Shown here: in pieces, positions 15,284 through 25,033 of the stretch
How positions within the stretch are numbered: the first letter of the stretch is position 1
Layout of the letters: every line of letters begins with the position of its first letter
Source of the DNA: Bacillus sp. Y1
GTDB taxonomy: Bacteria; Bacillota; Bacilli; Bacillales; Cytobacillaceae
DNA: 64,000 nt
Assembly (NCBI RefSeq): GCF_003586445.1
Contig: NZ_CP030028.1
Coordinates: 3,548,501 to 3,612,500, forward strand
Direction of reading: 5' to 3'
Program-made: the position numbers and the translations under genes
The notes under the pieces: generated by a model
Seen by the model: the letters and a program-made list of their open reading frames with translations, nothing else
Database searches by the model: none
What the model was told of the DNA's origin: nothing

Positions 15284-15308
15284 ACCTCGTCAAAAGTGTT
15301 GACGAGGT
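15284..15308 (-). terminator. greA terminator hairpin containing the pbpI SD
   Basis: An 8-bp perfect stem ACCTCGTC / GACGAGGT with a 9-nt loop and a T-run (GTTTTTT) on the minus strand. The 3' arm supplies the GAGGTG SD of pbpI, so read-through transcripts would have that SD base-paired. Confidence 0.8.
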
Positions 15309-15327
15309 TTTCTTATTTCAAACCAAT

Positions 15328-15804
15328 TTACTTAATATTTGTAATACGTACATTCATTTCTCCACCAGGCGTTTGAACCGTTACTTCGTCTCCAACCTTC
15401 TTACCCATCAAGCTTTTGGCAATTGGAGAATCATTAGAGATTTTGCCTTCAAATGGATCTGCTTCTGCACTTCCTACGATTGAATACGTTTCCTCATCGC
15501 CTCCAGGAAGCTCAATAAACGTAACAGAACGGCCTAAAGCAACCGCATCGGTAGCAAGCTCATCCTCTTTAATAATCTTTGCGTTTCTTATCATATTTTC
15601 AATCGTTGTAATACGACCTTCAACAAATGCTTGTTCTTCTTTAGCCGAGTCATACTCTGAGTTCTCAGATAAGTCTCCAAAGCTACGAGCAATTTTAATA
15701 CGCTCTACGACTTCTTTACGTTTTACTGATTTTAAATGTTCTAATTCTTGCTCTAATTTTTCTTTACCAGCTAAAGTCATCGGGAAAACCTTTTCTGTAG
15801 CCAA
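15328..15804 (-). CDS. greA: Transcription elongation factor GreA (TTG start)
   Basis: GreA binds the RNA polymerase secondary channel and stimulates cleavage of backtracked RNA. It has 158 residues. The N-terminal coiled coil carries the conserved [19 protein letters not shown] with the acidic tip residues. The C-terminal FKBP-like domain includes ALGRSVTF and [20 protein letters not shown] start follows AAGGAGTGA by about 6-7 nt. It is downstream of udk, as in B. subtilis. Confidence 0.95.
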   Translation of the reverse strand: MATEKVFPMTLAGKEKLEQELEHLKSVKRKEVVERIKIARSFGDLSENSEYDSAKEEQAFVEGRITTIENMIRNAKIIKEDELATDAVALGRSVTFIELPGGDEETYSIVGSAEADPFEGKISNDSPIAKSLMGKKVGDEVTVQTPGGEMNVRITNIK

Positions 15805-15890
15805 AACCCTTCACTCCTTCTAGTTTCACAACCCCCAAATAGATTGTGTATTCTTCTTATGTAGTTATATCTTACGGTAAATGCATAGGA

Positions 15891-15915
15891 GCGCGTCCTT
15901 ATGAAAAGGGCGCGC
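15891..15915. other. GC-rich hairpin between udk and greA
   Basis: A stem of about ten pairs (GCGCGTCCTT with its near-complement, one G-U pair) and a short loop, without a T-run on either strand. It is not a standard intrinsic terminator. It lies in the 169-nt udk-greA gap. Confidence 0.55.
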
Positions 15916-15973
15916 ATGAAACGTCCAACTGGACTTATTTTGGGAAACATTTGCATTACTGCTTTTTATTGTT

Positions 15974-16609
15974 TCATAAAAATGATTTTTGTTCAAGAAT
16001 TGTTTGAATTTTTGTGACCATCAAATCAATTGCGACAAAATTATGGCCACCTTCTGGGATAATAATATCTGCATAACGTTTCGTTGGTTCAATAAATTGA
16101 TTATGCATTGGCCGCACCACATTTACATACTGATCAATGACTGAATCCATTGAGCGCTCGCGTTCTTTTATATCTCTTACCAATCGTCTAATAATACGAA
16201 GGTCCGCATCTGTATCTACGTATAACTTAATATCCATTAAGTTACGAAGTCTTTCGTCTTCTAATACGAGGATCCCTTCAAGAATAATTACATCCTTGGG
16301 CTCAACATGGATGACATCACTTGAACGGGTATGAACACTGTAGTCATACACAGGCTTTTTAATCGCTTCGTAGCGGAGAAGACTTTCAATATGCTCAATT
16401 AGTAAGTCATTGTCAAATGCTAGCGGGTGGTCATAATTCGTCTTTAGACGCTCCTCAAAAGGCAAATACGATTGGTCTTTATAATAAAAATCTTGCTCGA
16501 GCATTAAAATCGAATGCCCTTTAAACGACTCGTAAATCGACTTTGTTACGCTCGTTTTCCCGGAGCCAGAGCCACCGGCTACACCAATAACAACGGGTTT
16601 GCGTTTCAT
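15974..16609 (-). CDS. udk: Uridine kinase Udk
   Basis: Phosphorylates uridine and cytidine to UMP and CMP in pyrimidine salvage. It has 211 residues, the usual length. The Walker A loop is [12 protein letters not shown] at residues 8-19. Substrate-site stretches include [19 protein letters not shown] and [14 protein letters not shown]. An AAGGAG SD lies within the intergenic 6 bp and the yrrO 3' end. It follows yrrO closely, consistent with a trmR-yrrN-yrrO-udk-greA transcript as in B. subtilis. Confidence 0.95.
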   Translation of the reverse strand: MKRKPVVIGVAGGSGSGKTSVTKSIYESFKGHSILMLEQDFYYKDQSYLPFEERLKTNYDHPLAFDNDLLIEHIESLLRYEAIKKPVYDYSVHTRSSDVIHVEPKDVIILEGILVLEDERLRNLMDIKLYVDTDADLRIIRRLVRDIKERERSMDSVIDQYVNVVRPMHNQFIEPTKRYADIIIPEGGHNFVAIDLMVTKIQTILEQKSFL

Positions 16610-16615
16610 GCTAGT

Positions 16616-17887
16616 TTAAATCTCCTTCCGCATCATGTTGTTCGGGTAAACCGGCTTGTCTAATTTGAACTTTACGATTTGCATTGGATGCCTTGCTGCA
16701 TCTAGCTCATTGCCATCCTCATCCCAAATTTTTTCAACAACAGTTGTAAAGTTCTCAATTTCAGGTCCAAAAAACTCTACTTCTTGACCAGGTTTAAAGT
16801 AGTTTCGCTGCTGAAGTGTTACCATTTGATTTTCAGCATCATAGTCTAACACCAATCCAGCAAAGTCAAAAGTTGTCTTTTTGCTATGATTTCCAAACAT
16901 CTGCTCTTTATACCCAGGAACTCCTTCAAAGAAAGCAGGAGCCGTGTCACGGTTTGCACATTTATCAAGTTCTTCTAACCATTCTTTTTGAATAACAAAG
17001 TTCTCAGGGTCCGCACAATAAGCATCAATCACTTTACGGTACACACTAACAACTGTTGCCACATAGTGAATGGACTTCATACGACCTTCGATTTTCAAAC
17101 TATCAATACCAAGCTCAATCATTTGAGGAATGGACTCAATTAACTTAAGATCCTTAGGGCTCATCGCAAACGGTGCATCACCTTCGCTAAATTGAGCTAC
17201 TTCATCCTGTTGATCAAGCGAATACAGGTCATAATCCCAGCGGCAAGACTGACAGCATCCACCACGGTTTGAGTCTCGAGCTGTCATATGATTACTTAAT
17301 GTACAACGTCCAGAGTATGCGATACACATTGCACCATGGATGAATGTTTCAATTTCGATATCGACTTTCTCTTTCATCTCTCTAATTTCTTCCGCACTAG
17401 TTTCACGTGCAAGTACCACACGTTCTAATCCTTCTTCCTTCCAGAATTGGACAGCTTTCCAATTGGATAAAGACTGTTGTGTACTTAAATGCACTTCAAT
17501 TTCAGGAGCTAATCGACGGCATGTTTCAATGATAAGAGGATCAGCAACAATAATACCTGCAATCCCAGCTCCTTTTAAACCCAGAATATATTCTTCTAAT
17601 CCATCTATATTTTCATTATGAGCAAAAATATTTGTTGTTACATAAATCTTCGCACCATATTTCTTAGCAAACTCTACTCCCTCTTTCATTTCATCAAAAG
17701 TAAAGTTCCCTGCGTTTGAGCGAAGTCCGTATTCTTGTCCACCGATAAATACAGCATCTGCCCCGTATTGGACTGCAATTTTTAATTTCTCTAGATTTCC
17801 AGCAGGAGCAAGTAATTCTGGTTTTTTTACAATTACTCGCTTTCCATTCACAATCTGTGAAATTTTATCGTTTAGTACGATAGACAT
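16616..17887 (-). CDS. yrrO: Peptidase U32-family tRNA U34 hydroxylation protein YrrO (TrhP2-type)
   Basis: A 423-residue U32-family protein. In B. subtilis YrrN and YrrO act together in prephenate-dependent formation of 5-hydroxyuridine at tRNA position 34. Visible signatures are KPELLAPAGNLEKLKIAVQYGADAVF-type N-terminal sequence, HGAMCIAYSGRC, and the cysteine cluster GGCCQSCRW that would hold an iron-sulfur cluster. The SD AAGGAGGG precedes the ATG. It is adjacent to yrrN and trmR, which methylates the product. Confidence 0.9.
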   Translation of the reverse strand: MSIVLNDKISQIVNGKRVIVKKPELLAPAGNLEKLKIAVQYGADAVFIGGQEYGLRSNAGNFTFDEMKEGVEFAKKYGAKIYVTTNIFAHNENIDGLEEYILGLKGAGIAGIIVADPLIIETCRRLAPEIEVHLSTQQSLSNWKAVQFWKEEGLERVVLARETSAEEIREMKEKVDIEIETFIHGAMCIAYSGRCTLSNHMTARDSNRGGCCQSCRWDYDLYSLDQQDEVAQFSEGDAPFAMSPKDLKLIESIPQMIELGIDSLKIEGRMKSIHYVATVVSVYRKVIDAYCADPENFVIQKEWLEELDKCANRDTAPAFFEGVPGYKEQMFGNHSKKTTFDFAGLVLDYDAENQMVTLQQRNYFKPGQEVEFFGPEIENFTTVVEKIWDEDGNELDAARHPMQIVKFKLDKPVYPNNMMRKEI

Positions 17888-17914
17888 CTTTTTCCCTCCT
17901 TAACACATGTTTTA

Positions 17915-18844
17915 TTAATAAACGGTCTCTTTGAAGAAAAATCCAGTATCTAATGGACGATTCTTTGGCTGAATCTTTTCAACTTCCTGTAATAAGTCGT
18001 CCTTTACTTCTTCGTACTGATCAAGATCTTCGACACATAGATCAATTGCTTTTCGATATAATTCTGTTACTTTCAGAATGTATTCTGATGTTTGTAGTAC
18101 ACCATCAATCTTTAGAGAATCAACTTCTGCTTCAATTAGCTCTGTTAGCTCATCTATCATACACATATCATTCGGACTCATAATATGTGTTCCGTTCGCA
18201 TCTTCAAAAATCGGATATTTGTTTTCTCTTTCCTTATCATGAAGGAACATGTTCGCATTTTGGGCACGATTTTCAACCACTAGTGCTTTTCCTTGATACT
18301 CATAATAGTTCCCTAATAGTGAACGCTTGGACTGAAACATAGCTGTCATCCCGTGAACTTGTACCTCAATCTCCACTTCAGCATGCTCTTTCATTTCGAC
18401 AATCGCATCCATATTGATTTCTCTAGCAAGGACCGCACGTTTAGCCCCTTTTCTACCCCAATAGTTACATGTATACCAGTTCGTTGCAGTTGTTTCTGTG
18501 TTCCAATGAAGAGGCATATCAGGTGCAGCCTCTTTCGCTACCATTAAAACCGCTGGATCACCGAAAATGATTGCATCCACGTTTGCTTCTTTTACAAACC
18601 TTACATAGTCATATAAAGCGTCAATGCTTTCATTGTGGAAGATTGCATTCATCGCTACATACACTTTTTTCTGAAAAGAATGGGCAATTTCTACAGCCTT
18701 CTTTACATCTTCTCTTGAAAATTCTCCAGCCAAACGAAGACCAAAGCGTTCCTCTCCGATCACAAAAGCGTCCGCTCCAACTTTACATAATGCTTCTATA
18801 TCTTCAATCATTTTTGGTGTGACTAATAGTTCTGGTTTTTTCAT
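17915..18844 (-). CDS. yrrN: Peptidase U32-family tRNA U34 hydroxylation protein YrrN (TrhP1-type)
   Basis: A 309-residue partner of YrrO in tRNA 5-hydroxyuridine synthesis. The fold is the same, with GADAFVIGEERFGLR near the start and VQVHGMTAMFQSKRS in the middle. It lacks the CxxC-rich stretch of YrrO, as expected for the shorter paralogue. The SD AGAGGTGA precedes the ATG, and the gene begins 7 bp after trmR. Confidence 0.88.
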   Translation of the reverse strand: MKKPELLVTPKMIEDIEALCKVGADAFVIGEERFGLRLAGEFSREDVKKAVEIAHSFQKKVYVAMNAIFHNESIDALYDYVRFVKEANVDAIIFGDPAVLMVAKEAAPDMPLHWNTETTATNWYTCNYWGRKGAKRAVLAREINMDAIVEMKEHAEVEIEVQVHGMTAMFQSKRSLLGNYYEYQGKALVVENRAQNANMFLHDKERENKYPIFEDANGTHIMSPNDMCMIDELTELIEAEVDSLKIDGVLQTSEYILKVTELYRKAIDLCVEDLDQYEEVKDDLLQEVEKIQPKNRPLDTGFFFKETVY

Positions 18845-18851
18845 TTTCTCT

Positions 18852-19490
18852 TCACCTCTTTTTACTAATTGCTACTCCATCGCCAACAGGAATAATGACC
18901 GAATCGTATTCTGCATGTTCCATTAGCCATTTGTTAAAATCTTTTATTTTTGTAACCATGCTTCTTACTCTTTTACTCTCAATTGTATCCTCATAGACTA
19001 GTCCTTTAAACAGGACGTTGTCGGTTATGATTATTCCTTTGTCTGCTAAATACTTTGAATATATTTCAAAGAACTTCTTGTACTGCCCTTTGGCTGCATC
19101 TATGAAAATCGCATCAAAAGAACCAAATTTTTCTATAAGTGACTCTACTTCTAGCGCATCACCTTTGATAATCGATATTTGGTGTTCTTTGTTTGCACGT
19201 TTAATAAATTCCTCCGCGATCGTATAGCGCTCACTGTCCCGTTCAATTGTGACGATGTTCGTTTCAGGAAGAACAGTGGCCATTCGTAAGGCAGAATATC
19301 CAATAGCTGTACCCACCTCTAGAATCTTTTTCGGTTGAGCTATTCTCAGTATTTGAAGAATCGTTTCGATTCCTGACAGTTCCATAATGGGAACATGATG
19401 AGCTTTCGCGTATTGCTCCATTTCTTCTAGTAGATCTGTTCTATTTAGAATGAGCTCTTCTATATAAGAATGCAGCTTTTCCGTTTCCAA
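18852..19490 (-). CDS. trmR: tRNA 5-hydroxyuridine methyltransferase TrmR (YrrM)
   Basis: A 212-residue O-methyltransferase that converts 5-hydroxyuridine to 5-methoxyuridine at the wobble position of tRNA. The COMT-like signature is clear: ILEVGTAIGYSALRM, VTIERD, FDAIFIDAAKGQY and ITDNVLFKG. A TTG start lies 6 nt after AGAGGTGA. It is the first gene of the trmR-yrrN-yrrO-udk group. A long attenuator-like hairpin lies just upstream. Confidence 0.9.
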   Translation of the reverse strand: METEKLHSYIEELILNRTDLLEEMEQYAKAHHVPIMELSGIETILQILRIAQPKKILEVGTAIGYSALRMATVLPETNIVTIERDSERYTIAEEFIKRANKEHQISIIKGDALEVESLIEKFGSFDAIFIDAAKGQYKKFFEIYSKYLADKGIIITDNVLFKGLVYEDTIESKRVRSMVTKIKDFNKWLMEHAEYDSVIIPVGDGVAISKKR

Positions 19491-19521
19491 GCTGCGTCAC
19501 CTCTTTTGTTTAGACATGAAA

Positions 19522-19591
19522 AAATAGCGTTCACAGCAATTCACAGGGATTCAGCACGGCTAAATATGGTCTTCTGTGGTTGACGCTATTT
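19522..19591 (-). other. Long attenuator-like hairpin in the trmR leader
   Basis: Outer stem AAATAGCGT / ACGCTATTT, then CACAG / CTGTG, enclose a 37-nt loop region. Six T follow on the minus strand. The mltG transcript already has its own terminator at 19622, so this second structure sits in the trmR 5' leader and may be a conditional terminator. Confidence 0.6.
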
Positions 19592-19621
19592 AAAAACACT
19601 TGAACTATTCTATCATAATAG

Positions 19622-19647
19622 AAGGAGAAATGCGAACATTTCTCCTT
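19622..19647 (-). terminator. Terminator of mltG
   Basis: An 11-bp perfect stem AAGGAGAAATG / CATTTCTCCTT closed by a TTCG tetraloop, 9 nt beyond the mltG stop. The T-tract after it is short. Confidence 0.75.
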
Positions 19648-19655
19648 GAAACAGA

Positions 19656-20810
19656 TTAATTGATGTGCTCGGCCTTTTTTGCATTATGCTCCTCGAGAGT
19701 TTTCGAGAATAATACATCACCAGATGCCGTTGCTAAAAAGTATAGAAAGTCCGTCTCGGCAGGATGTAAAACAGCTTCAATTGATACAGCACCTGCATTA
19801 GCTATTGGACCTGGTGTTAAGCCTTGGTATTTGTAAGTATTGTATGGATCATCAATTTCCAAATCCTTATACAACACCTTGTCCTTATGTTCTCCATGTG
19901 CATATAAAACGGTAGGATCTGTTTGTAACGGCATCCCCGTATCTATACGATTATAAAAGACACTGGCAATTTGGTCACGCTCAAGTTTCTCAGTTGCTTC
20001 CTCTTCAACCAATGAGGCAAAGGTTAATAGTTGGTGAGCAGTATATTGCCTCTCATCCATATCACCCTCATACTCACTAATTACCTTTTTTGTCTGATCT
20101 AGCATGGCCATAATAATTTCTTCTATTTTTGTGTCTTCTTTATAGAAAGGATATGTTGCAGGGAACAAATAGCCTTCAAGTGGGTATTTAACATTTTCCG
20201 CGAGAATTTCCTCTGTTAATAAATCAGGGTATTTATTCATAAGTGCTTGTATGAATTCACGGTCATTTAATTTTGTAAATACATCTTCTTCTGTATGATT
20301 TGTTTTTTCTGCGATGATTTTTGCAATTTCTTTTAGCTGTTTTCCTTCAGGGATGGTAATTTGAAACACCACTTCTTGCTCCACTTTACCTGTTTTTAAG
20401 CTTTCAATGATACTTGGCAAGGTCATAGAAGGTGAGAGTTCATAGTTACCAGCCATAAACCCTGACTCGTTCTTAAACTTAACAAAGTACTTGAATACAC
20501 GTGCATCTTTAATAATCCCATGTTCTTCTAATATGTTTGCAATACCAGTAACTGAAGAACCAATTGGAATTTCTACTGTCATTTCTTTTTTATTATCTGG
20601 ATCTACGGGCTTTAGTGCCGATTTAATATAAAAATATCCGCCACCAGCCGTAATTGCTACCAGTAGAAATAATATGATTGAAATGGTAAAGACAATTTTC
20701 CTTACGACTCTTGCCTCGCCTTCCCTCTCAATCATCTTTTCTCGGATGATTGCTTTTTTATCAGTCTTGTTACCTGTATTCTCTTTCTTTTGCTTCTCTT
20801 CCGTTGACAA
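19656..20810 (-). CDS. mltG: Endolytic transglycosylase MltG (YrrL)
   Basis: A membrane-anchored lytic transglycosylase that cuts nascent peptidoglycan strands. It has 384 residues. A charged cytoplasmic N terminus is followed by one transmembrane helix at about residues 39-60. A LysM-like region follows, then the catalytic YceG domain with LTFASLVEEEA (catalytic glutamate) and MPLQTDPTVLYA. It starts at TTG after GGAGGGG. It is the gene upstream of trmR, as in B. subtilis. Confidence 0.92.
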   Translation of the reverse strand: MSTEEKQKKENTGNKTDKKAIIREKMIEREGEARVVRKIVFTISIILFLLVAITAGGGYFYIKSALKPVDPDNKKEMTVEIPIGSSVTGIANILEEHGIIKDARVFKYFVKFKNESGFMAGNYELSPSMTLPSIIESLKTGKVEQEVVFQITIPEGKQLKEIAKIIAEKTNHTEEDVFTKLNDREFIQALMNKYPDLLTEEILAENVKYPLEGYLFPATYPFYKEDTKIEEIIMAMLDQTKKVISEYEGDMDERQYTAHQLLTFASLVEEEATEKLERDQIASVFYNRIDTGMPLQTDPTVLYAHGEHKDKVLYKDLEIDDPYNTYKYQGLTPGPIANAGAVSIEAVLHPAETDFLYFLATASGDVLFSKTLEEHNAKKAEHIN

Positions 20811-20910
20811 AGTTTCCCCTCCAATTCACAGGGCTCATTCTTACTATTCCCTTATAACTATTCTCGAATCATTATACTATATTTTTCGACAATAGAAGTA
20901 GAAAATTGCA

Positions 20911-20944
20911 AAAAAAGGCGGATAGCCTATGCTATCCGCTTTTT
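20911..20944. terminator. Terminator of the yrzL-ruvX-yrzB operon
   Basis: A 9-bp perfect stem GCGGATAGC / GCTATCCGC with a 4-nt loop, bounded by an A-run and a T-run. It lies directly after yrzB. Confidence 0.85.
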
Positions 20945-20950
20945 ATCGTT

Positions 20951-21238
20951 CTATTCTTCGTCTTGCTCTTCTAGGAATGTATTTAACATTTCTTCGATTA
21001 GGTCCCACTCTTCGTCTGTCTCGATAGGCATTAACTCACCATCATTATTATCTTCGGTTGGAACGAAAGCAGATGCATGAATTTCAATTTCTTCATCATC
21101 GTTTTCATCTGCACCAATTGGATAATAAAGAACATAAGACTTACCAAATTCATCAGAATCGAATGTAAAAAGCACCTCACAAAGTTGCTCGTTACCATCC
21201 TCATCAATTACTGTAATATTGTTTTCTCCATGTTGCAT
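20951..21238 (-). CDS. yrzB: YrzB, DUF1292 acidic protein
   Basis: A 95-residue, very acidic protein of the DUF1292 family. Conserved stretches are [17 protein letters not shown] and SYVLYYPIG. The function is unknown. It closes the yrzL-ruvX-yrzB operon, an arrangement conserved across Firmicutes. AGGTGA precedes the ATG. Confidence 0.9.
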   Translation of the reverse strand: MQHGENNITVIDEDGNEQLCEVLFTFDSDEFGKSYVLYYPIGADENDDEEIEIHASAFVPTEDNNDGELMPIETDEEWDLIEEMLNTFLEEQDEE

Positions 21239-21255
21239 TGAAAAATCACCTCAAG

Positions 21256-21672
21256 TTATTTTTGACTATCTAAAAAGCCTTGTAAGATCATAGCTGCTGC
21301 CATTTTGTCGATTACTTTTTTACGTTTTTTCCTACTAACATCCGCTTCTAGTAAGACACGTTCCGCAGCAACCGTAGTTAGACGCTCGTCCCATAGGAAT
21401 ACAGGTAAGGAAAACCTCTTTTCTAGCTCACTAGCGTAAAATTGACTTGCTTCCCCTCTAGGTCCAATGGTTCCATTCATGTTTTTAGGCAGCCCTACTA
21501 CTATTTTTCCTACTTCATACTTTTCTATTATTTGACCAATCTGGTCAAAACCAAACATTCTTTCATCTTCATTAATTTTTATTGTTTCTAATCCTTGCGC
21601 TGTCCAGCCAAATTCATCACTGAGCGCAACGCCGACCGTTTTACTGCCGACGTCAAGACCGAGAATTCGCAT
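21256..21672 (-). CDS. ruvX: RuvX/YqgF-family nuclease-fold protein (YrrK)
   Basis: A 138-residue RNase H-like protein of the YqgF family. Members are linked to Holliday junction resolution and to 16S rRNA 5'-end maturation. Catalytic acidic residues are visible in [15 protein letters not shown] and in [12 protein letters not shown]. It lies between yrzL (3 bp upstream) and yrzB, so it is co-transcribed. Which of the two activities matters here cannot be read from sequence. Confidence 0.92.
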   Translation of the reverse strand: MRILGLDVGSKTVGVALSDEFGWTAQGLETIKINEDERMFGFDQIGQIIEKYEVGKIVVGLPKNMNGTIGPRGEASQFYASELEKRFSLPVFLWDERLTTVAAERVLLEADVSRKKRKKVIDKMAAAMILQGFLDSQK

Positions 21673-21675
21673 ACG

Positions 21676-21945
21676 TTAAGAGCCCTCTCGTTGTGTTTTT
21701 AAATAGCTTTTGACAAGCTCTTCAATAATTTCATCTCGTTCAAGCTTTCGAATAATGTTACGAGCATCACGATGACGAGGAATATAAGCAGGATCTCCAG
21801 AAAGCAGGTAACCTACAATTTGATTAATCGGATGATATCCTTTTTCTTGAAGAGCTTCATGTACTTGAAAAAGGACTTCCTTCACGTCATGTTCGATTGG
21901 CTCTTCTGGAAAATTAAACCTCATTGTTTTATCAAATGTACTCAT
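21676..21945 (-). CDS. yrzL: YrzL, IreB-family regulatory phosphoprotein
   Basis: An 89-residue protein of the IreB/UPF0297 family. In Enterococcus the homologue IreB is phosphorylated by the PASTA kinase IreK and controls antimicrobial resistance. Typical features are the N-terminal [11 protein letters not shown] with the phosphorylatable Thr region, and the central [24 protein letters not shown] precedes the ATG. It is the first gene of the operon downstream of alaS. Confidence 0.9.
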   Translation of the reverse strand: MSTFDKTMRFNFPEEPIEHDVKEVLFQVHEALQEKGYHPINQIVGYLLSGDPAYIPRHRDARNIIRKLERDEIIEELVKSYLKTQREGS

Positions 21946-22080
21946 TCTCTTGCACCTCGCTTTATCTAGTAATCACTGGCTAACTTCCGCTCTTATAGAA
22001 GTATCTATCATCAAATCTATCCAATGGAAGAAATATTTAGTAGTCTAATCTCCTTCATTTTACACTACTTTTCTTGAATA

Positions 22081-24714
22081 TCAAACGGATTTGACCCATT
22101 CTTCTACAAAACTTAGTGCGGAATCCAGCTTTCCAGCATCTTTTCCTCCTGCTTGGGCCATATCTGGACGTCCACCACCGCTACCTCCGCAAATAGTAGC
22201 AACTTCTTTAATAATTTTACCGGCATGATAGCCTTTTTCAATTAAGTCTTTTGTTACACCGGCAATTAAGTTTACCTTTTCTTCGTTTACACTTCCAAGT
22301 ACGATTACTGCAGATCCAAGCTTTTGCTTCAAATCATCCACCATGTTTCGAAGTCCATTCATATCAGCACCTTGAATTCGAACAGCCAGAACTTGAATTC
22401 CATTCACTTCTTTCACATTATTAACCAAATTACCTGCTTCAATATTCCCTAGCTTAGCTGTTAAAGACTCATTTTCTTTTTGAAGCTGTTTTTGTTCACT
22501 TAACAGTGCATCGATTCTAGATGGTACATCTTTTAGGTTCGTTTTTAACTTTCCTGCCACGTCTTTTAAAATCTGGATTTGGCTATGCATTTGCTTAAAT
22601 GCACCTTCCCCCGTCACCGCTTCTATACGACGAGTTCCTGCTCCAATACCACTTTCAGATATGATTTTAAAGAGACCAATGACTGATGTATTAGGAACAT
22701 GACAACCACCACAAAGTTCTAAACTATAATCTCCGACTTGAACCACACGTACGATATCACCATATTTTTCACCAAATAGCGCCATAGCTCCCATCGCTTT
22801 TGCTTCAGCAATTGCCTTATAGTCTGTTTGAACAGATAGAGACTGCCAAATTTTTTCGTTTACAATCCTCTCTATTTCTTCTAATTCCTCTGGTTTTACT
22901 TGTCCAAAATGAGAGAAGTCAAAACGAAGTCTATCTTGTTCTACTAGAGAACCGGCTTGGTTTACATGTGTTCCAAGAACATCTTTTAATGCTTGATGTA
23001 ATAAATGGGTTGCCGTATGGTTCTTAATAATTTTTCCTCTATTGTTCTCATCAACAACCGCAACTACCTGGTCATTAACTTGCAATTCACCAGATTCAAT
23101 CAGTACACGGTGAAGGTTTTGTCCGTTTGGTGCCTTTTGCACATCTTTTACCGCCGCTTTTACACCATCGCTAAATAGTGTACCAAGGTCAGCAATTTGC
23201 CCACCGCTCTCAGCGTAGAATGGAGTGACATCGAGTATTAATTGGATTTCTTCTCCTTCACTTGCCTTGTCGATTTTTACACCATTTTGTACGATAGCAA
23301 GAACCTTTGATTCAACCTGTAACTGATCGTAACCAACAAACTTACTTTCTACTTTAATCTCACCAAGTTCTCCACCTTGAACTTGCATAGAGTCTACATC
23401 TTGTCTTGCTTTACGTGCACGCTCACGCTGAAGCTCCATTTCGCTCTCAAAACCAGCGTGGTCAACCTTCATTCCCTCTTCTTCACCATACTCCTCTGTT
23501 AATTCGACTGGGAAACCGTATGTGTCATAAAGACGGAAAACGTCTGCGCCTTGAATCGTATCACTTCCAGCTTCCTTTTCTTTTTTGATAACCGCTGAGA
23601 GAATTTGAAGCCCCTCATTAAGAGTCTCATGGAATCTTTCTTCTTCATTCTTTATGACCTTTTGGATAAAGTCGGTCTTATTCTTTACTTCTGGGTAAAA
23701 ATCAACCATGATTTCCCCTACAACAGGAACCAGTTCAAACATGAATGGACGGTGGATGTTAATTTGCTTGGCAAAACGTACGGCTCTACGAAGCAATCTT
23801 CTTAACACATACCCTCGACCCTCATTGGAAGGAAGTGCGCCATCACCAATAGCAAATGCCACGGTACGAATATGGTCAGCAATGACTTTAAATGCTACAT
23901 CAGACTCTTTACCATTTCCATACTTTGCCCCAGAGATCTCTTCTGTTGCGCGAATAATTGGCATAAATAAATCAGTATCAAAATTAGTAGGAACATTTTG
24001 AACAACCGAAGCCATTCTTTCAAGTCCCATTCCTGTATCAATATTTTTCTTTGGTAGTGGAGTATATGTACCATCCGGATTATGATTAAATTCTGAGAAA
24101 ACTAAGTTCCAAACCTCTAAATATCTGTCATTCTCTCCTCCAGGATACAACTCCGGATCACTTTCATCATTTCCATATTCAGGTCCACGATCATAGAAAA
24201 TTTCCGTATTTGGTCCACTAGGTCCTTCCCCGATATCCCAGAAGTTCCCTTCTAAGCGAATAATTCGCTCTTCCGGCACACCAATTTCCTTCCTCCAAAT
24301 TTCAAACGCCTCGTCATCTTCTGGATGAATCGTAACGGAAAGCTTTTCCTTTTCAAACCCTACCCATTTTTCATCAGTCAAAAACTCCCATGCCCAATGG
24401 ATGGCTTCAACTTTGAAGTATTCTCCGATAGAGAAATTCCCAAGCATCTCAAAAAACGTATGATGTCTTGCTGTTTTCCCAACGTTTTCAATATCGTTCG
24501 TACGAATAGATTTCTGTGCATTTGTAATTCTTGGATTGTCTGGAATCACTCGTCCATCAAAATACTTTTTTAACGTCGCTACCCCACTGTTAATCCAAAG
24601 CAAAGATGGATCATCATGAGGAACGAGGGGAGCACTTGGTTCCACTGCATGTCCTTTTTCTTTAAAAAAGTCTAAATACATTTTACGAATTTCTGAGCCT
24701 GTAAGTTTCTTCAT
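22081..24714 (-). CDS. alaS: Alanyl-tRNA synthetase AlaS
   Basis: Class II synthetase of 877 residues. The aminoacylation domain starts with [15 protein letters not shown], and motif 2 is seen in [29 protein letters not shown]. The editing domain contains the zinc ligands NHTATHLLH and CGGCHVPNT. The C-terminal domain carries the [12 protein letters not shown] motif. The SD GGAGGG precedes the ATG. Expression is controlled by the T-box leader just upstream. Confidence 0.97.
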   Translation of the reverse strand: MKKLTGSEIRKMYLDFFKEKGHAVEPSAPLVPHDDPSLLWINSGVATLKKYFDGRVIPDNPRITNAQKSIRTNDIENVGKTARHHTFFEMLGNFSIGEYFKVEAIHWAWEFLTDEKWVGFEKEKLSVTIHPEDDEAFEIWRKEIGVPEERIIRLEGNFWDIGEGPSGPNTEIFYDRGPEYGNDESDPELYPGGENDRYLEVWNLVFSEFNHNPDGTYTPLPKKNIDTGMGLERMASVVQNVPTNFDTDLFMPIIRATEEISGAKYGNGKESDVAFKVIADHIRTVAFAIGDGALPSNEGRGYVLRRLLRRAVRFAKQINIHRPFMFELVPVVGEIMVDFYPEVKNKTDFIQKVIKNEEERFHETLNEGLQILSAVIKKEKEAGSDTIQGADVFRLYDTYGFPVELTEEYGEEEGMKVDHAGFESEMELQRERARKARQDVDSMQVQGGELGEIKVESKFVGYDQLQVESKVLAIVQNGVKIDKASEGEEIQLILDVTPFYAESGGQIADLGTLFSDGVKAAVKDVQKAPNGQNLHRVLIESGELQVNDQVVAVVDENNRGKIIKNHTATHLLHQALKDVLGTHVNQAGSLVEQDRLRFDFSHFGQVKPEELEEIERIVNEKIWQSLSVQTDYKAIAEAKAMGAMALFGEKYGDIVRVVQVGDYSLELCGGCHVPNTSVIGLFKIISESGIGAGTRRIEAVTGEGAFKQMHSQIQILKDVAGKLKTNLKDVPSRIDALLSEQKQLQKENESLTAKLGNIEAGNLVNNVKEVNGIQVLAVRIQGADMNGLRNMVDDLKQKLGSAVIVLGSVNEEKVNLIAGVTKDLIEKGYHAGKIIKEVATICGGSGGGRPDMAQAGGKDAGKLDSALSFVEEWVKSV

Positions 24715-24742
24715 TTATTTTCCCTCCAACATTTTTTCCAAC

Positions 24743-24992
24743 AAAAAAAGCCCTTCATCCCAAAACAGGGACGAGGAGCTTGCTCGCGGTACCACCCTGA
24801 TTATGAATGCAAAAAAGCACTCATCTCTCAAAGACCTTTAACGCAGGTTAACGGCAGGAATTAGCTGCACTCCGGAATAGCTTTCTGTCATCCTTCGTCT
24901 AGAATTTCTTTCAGCCAAGGAAATTCCTCTCTACAGACGGTCTATCACATACTTGTTCCTTCAACATGTTTTCGTGTATTTTGAACTTTATA
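24743..24992 (-). promoter_or_regulatory. T-box leader of alaS
   Basis: The conserved T-box AGGGTGGTACCGCG lies at 24785-24798. It is followed by a terminator stem (AGCTCCTCGTCCC / GGGATGAAGGGCT, 24749-24780) and seven T. A stem I region with AGAGAG and GGCTGAAAG lies upstream. A likely alanine specifier is the GCT at 24879-24881, though a second GCT at 24863-24865 cannot be excluded. Uncharged tRNA-Ala should favour antitermination. This covers the 319-nt gap between alaS and yrrI. Confidence 0.92.
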
Positions 24993-24998
24993 GTACGA

Positions 24999-25028
24999 AT
25001 TATACTGATATGTTTTTATATTTGTCAA
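24999..25028 (-). promoter_or_regulatory. Sigma-A promoter of alaS
   Basis: Consensus TTGACA and TATAAT separated by 18 bp, positioned to start the T-box leader. Confidence 0.85.
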
Positions 25029-25033
25029 CGTTG

